DNA of 12,605 nt from Bacillota bacterium. Lineage in GTDB: Bacteria; Bacillota; Clostridia; Tissierellales; Peptoniphilaceae. The notes under the pieces are model-generated. The model ran no database searches and was not told the DNA's origin. It saw nothing but the letters and a program-made list of their open reading frames with translations. Location: the NCBI GenBank assembly GCA_023442495.1, contig JAEZZB010000073.1, positions 1-12,605 on the forward strand. The letters run 5' to 3'. This document shows positions 1 through 6,650 of the stretch, piece by piece. A program made the translations under genes and the position numbers. Position 1 is the stretch's first letter. Each line of letters opens with the position of its first letter.

Positions 1-1
1 T

Positions 2-1153
2 TACTCAATAAATATTAATTATAATTTTACAAAAGATTCTAAGATAATTATTAATTATTCTGATGGTACAAATTTAAATCCAGGAAGTTTTTCTAATGAT
101 GATTATCCAGAAAAAATGCATCCAGGACATGGTGGAGCAGACCATGTACACGAAGACGAAAATCCATACCCAGCTATATTTGTAAGTACTCCATCATTAT
201 TATCAGTATTGGATGATTTCAACACAGATAATAATAAAATTAAATTGAATGGTTTTATTGGATATATGAATTCATTAGATACTGTAAAATCAATGGATAT
301 ATATTTAGTAGATAATTATGGCAATAAAATATCTGAAGGAGTGAGTTTAGGTTATCAAGATTTCACAATTGATCCAGATATCCATTATGGTTCAACTTAT
401 GCAGGAAGAGCAGATTTATTTACTGCTGAATTGGATTTATTAGACAGATTTAATATAAATATTAAATTTGATATTGTGACTGATAATGGAATAAAAGCAA
501 GTATGGTAAGACGTGTTCTTTATGATAGAATATTGCCAACTGTAGAATATATGGTTGAACCAAGAGCATTAGATTCAGATACTGCAAAGATTAGACTAAA
601 ATCTAAAGATGACTCAATTGAGTTAAGTCTATATCACGATGATTCATTGATTGAAAGAGTAGATAAGACAGCAATTTCATTTGAAACAGCTTCAGGAATT
701 GAAGTAACTAAGGAAGTTGAGATAGATTTAGAATATGGTCAAAATGAATTAGTATTTAAAGCAGTTGATTTATCCGGTAAAATTACTACAAAGAAAGTCT
801 ATATCTATAGAGCTTATGAAGGAGAAGTAGAAATTGAAGATTCAGAAATTCTTGAAACTGTAGAAGAAATTAGGGATGAAACTACAGAAGAAATAAAGAA
901 TAATGAAGATGCCGTAACTCCAGAAACTTTAGGAAAACAAGAAAATGCTGAAACTCAAAAAAATTCTGAAACTCAAGAAATTGTAGAAACTACAGAAAAT
1001 CCAGCAATTAAAGAAGTTAAAGAAAATAAAAAAAGTTCTAAGGAAATAAAAAAAGAAACAGGAATAATTGAAATTCCAAAAGAATCTTTAGAAGAGCCAA
1101 AGAAGACAGATATAAAAGAAAGTTCTAATGAATTTAAGGCTAAAATAGAATAG
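2..1153 (+). CDS. C-terminal part of a large surface/secreted protein, 5' end outside window
   Basis: The frame is open from base 2, so the ATG at 116 is internal and the gene starts upstream; 383 residues are visible. The first ~270 residues are beta-rich, with a His-rich patch (HPGHGGADHVH) and a segment ending in GQNELVFKAVDLSGK that resembles bacterial Ig-like modules seen at the C-terminus of cell-surface proteins, including subtilisin-like (S8) proteases of Gram-positive cocci. No catalytic triad lies in the visible part, so 'protease' is only a guess. The last ~110 residues (from about base 820) are a low-complexity Glu/Lys/Thr/Asn tail like a wall-spanning stalk. No LPxTG sorting signal, hydrophobic anchor or SLH domain follows; the protein ends in FKAKIE and a terminator starts 4 bases later. 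It may be released, or retained by an N-terminal element not seen here. Confidence 0.7.
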   Translation, partial: YSININYNFTKDSKIIINYSDGTNLNPGSFSNDDYPEKMHPGHGGADHVHEDENPYPAIFVSTPSLLSVLDDFNTDNNKIKLNGFIGYMNSLDTVKSMDIYLVDNYGNKISEGVSLGYQDFTIDPDIHYGSTYAGRADLFTAELDLLDRFNINIKFDIVTDNGIKASMVRRVLYDRILPTVEYMVEPRALDSDTAKIRLKSKDDSIELSLYHDDSLIERVDKTAISFETASGIEVTKEVEIDLEYGQNELVFKAVDLSGKITTKKVYIYRAYEGEVEIEDSEILETVEEIRDETTEEIKNNEDAVTPETLGKQENAETQKNSETQEIVETTENPAIKEVKENKKSSKEIKKETGIIEIPKESLEEPKKTDIKESSNEFKAKIE

Positions 1154-1157
1154 ATAA

Positions 1158-1244
1158 ATGGATGAAGTTAAAACTGAACTGACCTAATAAGTTGGACATA
1201 AAAACAAATTTGAGGAGGTCAGTTCAAAACTTCATCTATTTTTT
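1158..1244 (+). terminator. Intrinsic terminator with a mini-IS inserted in its loop
   Basis: The outer stem GATGAAGTT (1161-1169) pairs perfectly with AACTTCATC (1228-1236). It extends through G-T, T-A and A-T pairs (1158-1160 with 1237-1239) and is followed by six T (1239-1244). Removing the 52-bp insertion and one copy of the AAAC duplication leaves GATGAAGTTAAAACTTCATC plus a T tract, a compact tetraloop terminator directly after the surface-protein stop codon. With the insertion present, the inner inverted repeats can stack on the outer stem, so the hairpin is longer but probably still functional. Confidence 0.85.
1175..1226 (+). mobile_element. 52-bp miniature IS3/IS150-type remnant (MITE-like)
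   Basis: The element has perfect 11-bp terminal inverted repeats: TGAACTGACCT at 1175-1185 and AGGTCAGTTCA at 1216-1226. The left end continues into AGTTGGACA (1190-1198), which resembles the ends of IS150-group IS3-family elements. It is flanked by a 4-bp direct repeat AAAC (1171-1174 and 1227-1230), consistent with the 3-4 bp duplications of that family. There is no coding capacity: it looks like both IS ends joined after loss of the transposase core. The copy at 4819-4868 is homologous in opposite orientation. Confidence 0.75.
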
Positions 1245-1337
1245 AATTATATTATTTATTAATAATATTTCAGTTATAAAGTCAAAAAAACTCTCAAGAA
1301 TTAATAAGTATTAAAAGTATGAATATAGTAATTTGAT

Positions 1338-1368
1338 TTGTTTAAATATATAAAATTCGTGATATAAT
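1338..1368 (+). promoter_or_regulatory. Probable promoter of hemW
   Basis: A consensus -10 TATAAT (1363-1368) lies 31 bases before the hemW start. The best -35 is TTGTTT (1338-1343) with a 19-bp spacer, longer than ideal. The upstream gene ends in a terminator, so hemW needs its own promoter here. Confidence 0.55.
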
Positions 1369-1399
1369 TGTTCAAGATAAATTCATAATAGGAAAAAAT

Positions 1400-2548
1400 A
1401 TGAAAGATAAATTAGGATTATATATTCACATACCTTTTTGCCAGAAAAAATGCCATTATTGCGATTTTCTCACATTTATAGGTCATGATGAAATAATAGA
1501 AAAATATGTTGAATATTTGAATAAAGAAATTGAAATGTATAAAGGTTTGGATTACATTTTAGACACTATTTATATAGGAGGTGGTACGCCTTCATATCTT
1601 GATGAAAACTTGATGACAGGCATACTTGATAAAGTAAAAAAAATATTTGAAATAGACGAAAACTGTGAAATTACAATAGAAATGAATCCAGAATCTGTTA
1701 CAGAAAAGAAGATTCAAGCTTATTTAGATGCTGGAATCAATAGGTTTTCAATGGGTGTCCAAAGTTTTGATAATGAAGTTTTAAGAATAATGGGAAGACT
1801 TCATAATAAAAAAACTATAATTGATAAGCTTGAAATTATGAAAAAACTTGGTTGCAAAAACATCTCCATTGATATGATGCTTGCAAATCCAAAGCAAGAT
1901 ATGGAAATACTTAAAAATGATATTGAAATAGTTTCAAATTTTGATATTCAGCACATATCATATTATTCATTAATATTAAAAGAACATACGCATTTTGAAA
2001 TATGGTTTAATGAAGGCAAAATAGAGCTTTATGATCCAAAAGAAGAAAGAGAAATGTATCATTTAGTTTCTCATACTTTAAGAGATAAAGGCTTTAATCA
2101 ATATGAAATTTCTTCATTTTCAAAGTCTGGTTTTGAATCAGTGCATAATCAGAAATATTGGAAACTCAAAAATTATTTAGGAGTAGGAATGGGTGCTTCA
2201 GCAAATATGAATCTCATTCGCACTACAAATACAAGAAATTTTGATGAATATTTCGATTTTATAGACAAAGGAAAATTTCCTATTGTAGAAAGAGAAGAAC
2301 TTGATTTAGATACAAGAGAAAAAGAATATATTATGCTAAATTTAAGAATGCTTAAAGGTTTCAAAATATCCGATATTAACGAAAAATTTAACATTGATTT
2401 CATGTATAAATACGAGGATTTAATTAACAAATATATTGAAAATGGGGTTATTGAAATCTCTGATAATTCTGTAAAATTTACAGAATATGGAATTGATAAT
2501 GGAAATATGTTATTTAGAGATTTGTATGGTTTGGATGTTTATGAATAA
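1400..2548 (+). CDS. hemW: HemW-type radical SAM protein (heme chaperone; HemN-like family)
   Basis: The 382-residue length is normal for HemW. The radical SAM iron-sulfur motif CxxxCxxC is Cys14, Cys18 and Cys21 in IPFCQKKCHYCDF, and the SAM-binding GGGTPS motif follows near residues 60-65. HNQKYW (residues 249-254) matches the HNxxYW heme-binding signature that separates HemW from true coproporphyrinogen dehydrogenase HemN, followed by a GVGMGASA stretch. HemW proteins bind heme and are proposed to insert it into respiratory enzymes; they do not oxidise coproporphyrinogen. Older annotation 'oxygen-independent coproporphyrinogen III oxidase' would be misleading. No heme genes are nearby, so its client here is unknown. 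The ATG at 1400 has an AGGA ribosome site six bases upstream. No convincing terminator was found after the stop. Confidence 0.93.
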   Translation: MKDKLGLYIHIPFCQKKCHYCDFLTFIGHDEIIEKYVEYLNKEIEMYKGLDYILDTIYIGGGTPSYLDENLMTGILDKVKKIFEIDENCEITIEMNPESVTEKKIQAYLDAGINRFSMGVQSFDNEVLRIMGRLHNKKTIIDKLEIMKKLGCKNISIDMMLANPKQDMEILKNDIEIVSNFDIQHISYYSLILKEHTHFEIWFNEGKIELYDPKEEREMYHLVSHTLRDKGFNQYEISSFSKSGFESVHNQKYWKLKNYLGVGMGASANMNLIRTTNTRNFDEYFDFIDKGKFPIVEREELDLDTREKEYIMLNLRMLKGFKISDINEKFNIDFMYKYEDLINKYIENGVIEISDNSVKFTEYGIDNGNMLFRDLYGLDVYE

Positions 2549-2598
2549 TCTCTATATAACAAATATTTGAGTTTATCAACATTTATTTCACAAATAAT

Positions 2599-2627
2599 TT
2601 GAATATTTTAGTTATTTATGCTATATT
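2599..2627 (+). promoter_or_regulatory. Promoter of the purine riboswitch operon
   Basis: TTGAAT (2599-2604), a 17-bp spacer, then TATATT (2622-2627) preceded by TG one base away (extended -10, TGC-TATATT). The predicted transcript starts around 2634, about 25 bases before the aptamer, which is the expected layout for a riboswitch leader. Confidence 0.7.
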
Positions 2628-2660
2628 TATCTAATATTAATCAAAAATAAAGAATATCAT

Positions 2661-2725
2661 GCTCATATATGCTTCAAATATGGTGAAGCGTTTCTACAAA
2701 TAACCGTAAATTATTTACTATGTGC
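2661..2725 (+). ncRNA. Purine riboswitch aptamer, guanine class
   Basis: All three helices are readable. P1 pairs GCTCATA (2661-2667) with TATGTGC (2719-2725) with one T-T mismatch. P2 is GCTTCA/TGAAGC closing the loop AATATGG. The junction is GTTTCTAC. P3 is AAATAA/TTATTT closing the loop CCGTAAA. The two loops and junction match the conserved purine aptamer residues. The discriminating base in ACTATG (2718) is C, which in this family specifies guanine, hypoxanthine or xanthine; adenine riboswitches carry T (U) there. The downstream xanthine transport and salvage genes agree with this class. Confidence 0.95.
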
Positions 2726-2790
2726 TAGAAAATTTTTTAATATTTCTTCTTAAAAGATTTCTAGCTCTTTATGAGTAGAGGTCTTTTTTT
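2724..2790 (+). promoter_or_regulatory. Riboswitch expression platform: antiterminator and intrinsic terminator
   Basis: The terminator stem runs from GATTTCTAGCTC (2756-2767) to GAGTAGAGGTC (2773-2783), followed by seven T (2784-2790). GCTAGAAA (2724-2731) is perfectly complementary to TTTCTAGC (2758-2765), the 5' arm of the terminator, and its first bases are also the 3' strand of P1. The alternatives are therefore exclusive: ligand closes P1, the terminator forms and the operon is off; without ligand the antiterminator forms and the operon is on. The ATG at 2771 lies inside the terminator and is not a start codon. Confidence 0.92.
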
Positions 2791-2812
2791 GTATTTAAAA
2801 ATAGGAGGGAAT

Positions 2813-4117
2813 ATGGAAGATAATAAACAAGATGAATTGATTTATGGTATTGATTCAAAGCCTAAATTTGGAGTAAGTTTAATACTTGCACTCCAACATA
2901 TTTTAGCAGCATTTGCCGGAATTGTAGCTGTTCCACTTGTTGTATGCAATGCACTAAATTTTGATGTGGCAACAACTTCAATTATGGTTTCAGCGACTAT
3001 TTTTGCATCAGGAATAACTACAATTCTTCAATCAAAAGGGCTAGGTCCAATAGGTTCAAGGGTTTCAGCAATGATGGGTACAGACTTCACATTTGTAAAT
3101 CCATCAATAAATGTTGGAGCAAAATTCGGAATAGCAGGTATAGTTTCTGCAACAATAACAGGTTCTTTAGTAGAAATAATTTTATCAAGATTTATTAAGC
3201 CATTGATGAAATTCTTTCCACCACTTATAACAGGCACTGTTGTTTCTTTAATTGGAATTACATTACTTCCGGTAAGTATTGACTGGGCGGCTGGTGGAGC
3301 AGGTTCTTCGGATTATGGTTCTTTGCTTAATTTAGGCGTAGCATTTGCAATTATGATATTTACATTATTTCTGAATCACTATGGTAAAGGGATTTGGTCA
3401 AGCGGTGCTGTGTTTATAGGTATGGTATTTGGATATATTGTCTGCATAGCTCTTAATATGGTTGATTTAACTCCAGTTAAAGAAGCAAAATGGATTGCAA
3501 TGCCAAATATTTTAGCTTACGGATTAAAATTTGATTTAGCTTCCACTTTGTCATTTGTACCAGCTTTTGTGGTATCAACAATAGGTACAACAGGCATTAT
3601 GATGGCTATTGGTGAAGCTTCACACACGAAATTGTCAAGTGAGTCAGTGGCCTCAGGGGTATTAGCTGACGGTGTTGGATCAATGATTTCAGGTATATTT
3701 GGTGCAGGTCCAAATACTTCATTTTCACAAAATGTGGGTCTAATTACTCTTACAAAAGTTGCTTCAAGACATGTAATGATACTAGCGGGAATAATACTTA
3801 CATTACTAGGAGTATTTCCAAAATTATCGGCTTTAATTTCAATAATGCCACAACCTGTACTTGGGGGTGTTGGCGTTATAATGTTTGGACTTGTGGCAGC
3901 TCAAGGTATTAAAACACTTGCAAGCATCAAACTTGGTGATAGAGAACTTTTAATAATTTCAGTAGCGTTTGCATTAGGAATTGGTGTAACCGTTAAACCA
4001 GAAATTTTAAATTCATTACCTGAATCTTTAAAAATGATTCTTTCATCAGGTATTTCGACAGGAACTTTAGCAGCACTAATCTTAAACTTGGTTTTAGTAG
4101 ATAAAAGAAAGAAGTAG
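2813..4117 (+). CDS. pbuX: NCS2-family xanthine permease
   Basis: A 434-residue, strongly hydrophobic transporter of the nucleobase:cation symporter-2 family, imports xanthine (or a related purine) across the membrane. The NCS2 signature QNxGxxxxT(K/R) is QNVGLITLTK starting at Gln306. Glu268 in the GEASHT segment corresponds to the conserved TM8 acidic residue. PVSIDWAAGG and the length fit the xanthine/urate branch better than the uracil branch. The start is ATG 2813, preceded by a near-ideal AGGAGGGA (2803-2810). The in-frame ATG at 2771 would add 14 residues but sits inside the riboswitch terminator. It is cotranscribed with xpt, 90 bp downstream, under the guanine-class riboswitch. Xanthine specificity is inferred from family and operon; the family also includes urate carriers. 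Confidence 0.92.
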   Translation: MEDNKQDELIYGIDSKPKFGVSLILALQHILAAFAGIVAVPLVVCNALNFDVATTSIMVSATIFASGITTILQSKGLGPIGSRVSAMMGTDFTFVNPSINVGAKFGIAGIVSATITGSLVEIILSRFIKPLMKFFPPLITGTVVSLIGITLLPVSIDWAAGGAGSSDYGSLLNLGVAFAIMIFTLFLNHYGKGIWSSGAVFIGMVFGYIVCIALNMVDLTPVKEAKWIAMPNILAYGLKFDLASTLSFVPAFVVSTIGTTGIMMAIGEASHTKLSSESVASGVLADGVGSMISGIFGAGPNTSFSQNVGLITLTKVASRHVMILAGIILTLLGVFPKLSALISIMPQPVLGGVGVIMFGLVAAQGIKTLASIKLGDRELLIISVAFALGIGVTVKPEILNSLPESLKMILSSGISTGTLAALILNLVLVDKRKK

Positions 4118-4207
4118 AAAGTATTCATAAGAAATAAATAAAAAGTAAAAAAGTATAATGAAATTATAAGCAAGAATTAAAAAATATTTATTAGGAAAGG
4201 GCGAAAG

Positions 4208-4777
4208 ATGAAATTACTAGAAGATAAGATTTTACAAGAAGGAGTAATTCTTTCTGGAGATATATTAAAAGTTGATAAATTTCTAAATCACCAAGTCGAT
4301 CCAAATCTAATGATAGAAATGGGTAAAGATTTTTATGAACATTTTAAGGATAAGGAAGTAACTAAAGTTTTAACTCTAGAAGTTTCAGGAATCGCTATGG
4401 CTCTTACTACGGCTCTACAATTTGGAGTACCAATGGTATTTGCAAAAAAAATTGATTCAAAAACTTTAGTTGATGATATGTGGGAAGCCAATGTCAATTC
4501 ATTTACAAAAAATAAAACTTATACAATTCGAGTTTCTAAAAAATACCTTACTCAAGATGACAAAGTTTTAATAATTGATGACTTTCTTGCAAAGGGTCAA
4601 GCACTTAAAGGAATTAAAGCGCTATGTAATCAAGCAGGTGCCGAAGTTGTTGGAATTGGAATTGCAATAGAAAAAAAATTCCAAGGAGGTGGCGAAGCAT
4701 TTAGAAAAGAAGGAATTGATTTATATAGCCAAGCGACTATAAAAGAATTTAAAGATGGAAAAGTAATATTTGAATAG
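4208..4777 (+). CDS. xpt: Xanthine phosphoribosyltransferase
   Basis: A cytoplasmic enzyme converting xanthine plus PRPP to XMP, feeding GMP synthesis. The 189-residue length is normal for Xpt. The type I PRTase PRPP-binding motif is VLIIDDFLAKGQA (residues 120-132). LEVSGIAMA (58-66) and the C-terminal EKKFQGGG segment (155-162) match Xpt-type enzymes, not HGPRT. The ATG at 4208 has AGGAAAGG (4193-4200) seven bases upstream. The 90-bp gap after the permease has no terminator, so both genes share the riboswitch; the TATAAT at 4154-4159 has no good -35 and is not called as a promoter. Gene order here is permease then xpt, the reverse of Bacillus subtilis xpt-pbuX. It ends at the bidirectional terminator shared with the ABC operon. 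Confidence 0.94.
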   Translation: MKLLEDKILQEGVILSGDILKVDKFLNHQVDPNLMIEMGKDFYEHFKDKEVTKVLTLEVSGIAMALTTALQFGVPMVFAKKIDSKTLVDDMWEANVNSFTKNKTYTIRVSKKYLTQDDKVLIIDDFLAKGQALKGIKALCNQAGAEVVGIGIAIEKKFQGGGEAFRKEGIDLYSQATIKEFKDGKVIFE

Positions 4778-4795
4778 TAATCGTTCATTAAATAG

Positions 4796-4887
4796 AAAAC
4801 CACGTCAATTGGCTTTTCTGAACCGACCCAAAAAATTTGTTTTAAAGTAACTTTTTTGGGTCAATTCATTCCAATTAATGTGGTTTT
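4796..4887. terminator. Bidirectional intrinsic terminator with a mini-IS in its loop
   Basis: The 17-base outer arms at 4796-4812 (AAAACCACGTCAATTGG) and 4871-4887 (CCAATTAATGTGGTTTT) pair with one G-T wobble and one mismatch. Four A at one end and four T at the other allow termination on both strands, as expected between the convergent xpt (+) and ABC (-) genes. Removing the 50-bp insert and one TTC duplication leaves a 13-bp stem with a CTTTT loop. Confidence 0.85.
4819..4868 (-). mobile_element. 50-bp miniature IS3/IS150-type remnant, second copy
   Basis: Terminal inverted repeats of 17 bp differ at two positions (4819-4835, starting TGAACCGACCC; 4852-4868, ending GGGTCAATTCA). A 3-bp direct repeat TTC flanks it (4816-4818 and 4869-4871). 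Read on the minus strand it aligns with the 1175-1226 element: TGAAyTGACCy at the start, GTT after the A run, ACAAATTT near the middle, and the matching right end. The two are therefore copies of one element family in opposite orientations. There is no coding capacity. Confidence 0.75.
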
Positions 4888-4898
4888 CTTATTAAAAA

Positions 4899-6650
4899 TT
4901 ATTCAAAATTACTTGCTTGAGTTTCAAATAATTCTCTATATAAATTATCACCTTGCATCAGATTCTTATGTGTATCAAATCCGGCTATTTTTCCACCGTC
5001 TAGTACGAGAACTTTATCTGAAAATGTTGAAGAGCTCATTCTATGAGAGATAAATATTGCAGTTTTATTCTTAGTAAGTTGTGCAAAGTTTTCAAATATT
5101 TCACTTTCTGCAAGTGGGTCAAGGGCAGCTGTTGGTTCATCTAGTATCATTAGTGAACCATTCTTATTTAAAGCACGTGCAATTGCTATTTTTTGCGCCT
5201 GACCACCAGAGAATTTTGTAGCATCTTCTTCTAGTTCTTTAGATAGATAGGTATCAAGTTTTTTAGGAAGGATTTCAATTGCTTCTCTCATATTAACCTT
5301 ATCAATTGCTTCCATTGGATTTGATTTTGAAGCTAAGATGTTTTCACGAATCGTATATGGCATAAGCTTGAAATCTTGAAAAACTGCTGAAATTTGGTCA
5401 AAGTATGAAGATATTTCATATTCTTTGATATCCACACCATTCCATAATATCTTTCCATAGTCAGGATTATAAAATCTTGATATAAGTTTTACAATGGTTG
5501 ATTTTCCAGCATTATTTAGTCCAACAATTGAGATTCGTTCACCTTTTTCAATCTTAAAGCTAATATCATCAAGTATAAGTTTTGTTGAATTTGGATAAGT
5601 GAATGAAACATTTTTGAATTCTAAGGATTCAAAAGCTTCAGCAATTTTTTTACCATTATTTATTTGATCTTCAAGTGTTATATATTGCTTCCACGGTATA
5701 ACATGTACAAATGTAGTATTTAATGTAGAAAGAGATTGGCCTAGTACTTGTAAATTGGAAGAAAGATTAGTAGTTGCATTATAGATCAAAGTAAATTGTG
5801 CAATACTAATAATTGGTCCAAATGAGTCAGTTACAAGTCTAAGTGCATTGTATGAAATACCAACAAATGTAATAATTGCGTTTGAAATTCCTTCTACAAT
5901 TCCAATATTTGAGTTACTCTTCATAAGCTTAATCGACCATTTTGCGACTTTGGAATTGAAATAGTGTGATTTATTAATCCAAAGTTTTGATAATTCGAAA
6001 AGTCTCATTTCTTTTTGAAATTCTTCACCTATTCCTTGATTAAAATAATAGCTAAATTTTCTATTTATAGGGACATTATCCTGTATTAAAATAGTCATTT
6101 GTTTTTCTAAAATAATTCTTGTAATCATTGATATTGTCATAACTATAGCTATTACTAAAGTATAAATAGGACTGTGCAAAATTAAAATTGTTGCGATACT
6201 TATAAGTGTGAATACGACTGATAATAAGTTTTTTATTGCAAATAGTGTCATATACACTGAACCCCATCTAAGAGGCATAATCGCTCTTTGTATAAGATCA
6301 AGTGTTTCAGGATTTTCTAATTCCTTAAATGAAAGTGACATTGTCTTTTCACCTAGAGCAGCAATCATAGCTTCATCTTGATATTTGCTCTTTATTGTAA
6401 ATAAATAGTCGAAATATTTTAATATTTGTCTAATTAAATACATTACAATTGTATATCCTGCAATGTATAAAATTATATCGTTAAAAGCATATTTTCTTTC
6501 AATAAGACCAATTACAAATGAAGGCAAATAGATTACAGATAAATCTTTTATAGCTTGAAAAATAGACATCATTATTAAAACGAAGAAATATGATTTATCA
6601 ACTTTCCAAGCTTCTTTTAAAAGAGTTCTAAAGACATTTATTCTACTCAT
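4899..6650 (-). CDS. ABC exporter half-transporter (membrane plus ATPase domains), second of pair
   Basis: 583 residues from the chosen start. The N-terminal ~320 residues hold hydrophobic segments of a six-helix exporter membrane domain. The C-terminal ATPase has Walker A GLNNAGKST (377-385), signature FSGGQ (480-484), Walker B MILDEP with Asp504 and catalytic Glu505, a D-loop AALD and an H-loop ISHR. All catalytic residues are present. The start is ATG 6650 because GAGGAGG lies six bases upstream; the in-frame ATG at 6665 would make that Shine-Dalgarno sequence part of the coding region. It overlaps the end of the upstream ABC gene by 8 bp (ATGAGTAG), indicating translational coupling and a heterodimer. 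The substrate cannot be told from sequence; no dedicated substrate gene lies beside it. It ends at the bidirectional terminator. Confidence 0.9.
   Translation of the reverse strand: MSRINVFRTLLKEAWKVDKSYFFVLIMMSIFQAIKDLSVIYLPSFVIGLIERKYAFNDIILYIAGYTIVMYLIRQILKYFDYLFTIKSKYQDEAMIAALGEKTMSLSFKELENPETLDLIQRAIMPLRWGSVYMTLFAIKNLLSVVFTLISIATILILHSPIYTLVIAIVMTISMITRIILEKQMTILIQDNVPINRKFSYYFNQGIGEEFQKEMRLFELSKLWINKSHYFNSKVAKWSIKLMKSNSNIGIVEGISNAIITFVGISYNALRLVTDSFGPIISIAQFTLIYNATTNLSSNLQVLGQSLSTLNTTFVHVIPWKQYITLEDQINNGKKIAEAFESLEFKNVSFTYPNSTKLILDDISFKIEKGERISIVGLNNAGKSTIVKLISRFYNPDYGKILWNGVDIKEYEISSYFDQISAVFQDFKLMPYTIRENILASKSNPMEAIDKVNMREAIEILPKKLDTYLSKELEEDATKFSGGQAQKIAIARALNKNGSLMILDEPTAALDPLAESEIFENFAQLTKNKTAIFISHRMSSSTFSDKVLVLDGGKIAGFDTHKNLMQGDNLYRELFETQASNFE

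Noticed and set aside
1249..1268. AT-only palindrome ATATTATT/AATAATAT
   Set aside because: Made only of A and T in very AT-rich DNA; likely chance.
2771..2812. Upstream start codon for the xanthine permease
   Set aside because: It lies in the riboswitch terminator hairpin; ATG 2813 has an AGGAGGGA ribosome site.
4131..4159. Separate promoter for xpt (TATAAT at 4154)
   Set aside because: No acceptable -35 was found at the right distance, and the gap has no terminator, so operon transcription explains xpt.
2173..4173. Minus-strand ORFs inside hemW, the permease and its 3' flank
   Set aside because: They are frame shadows of strongly supported genes, with low-complexity translations and no ribosome sites.
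4856..5053. Plus-strand ORF over the 3' end of the ABC operon
   Set aside because: It starts in the terminator and overlaps the conserved ATPase domain on the other strand.
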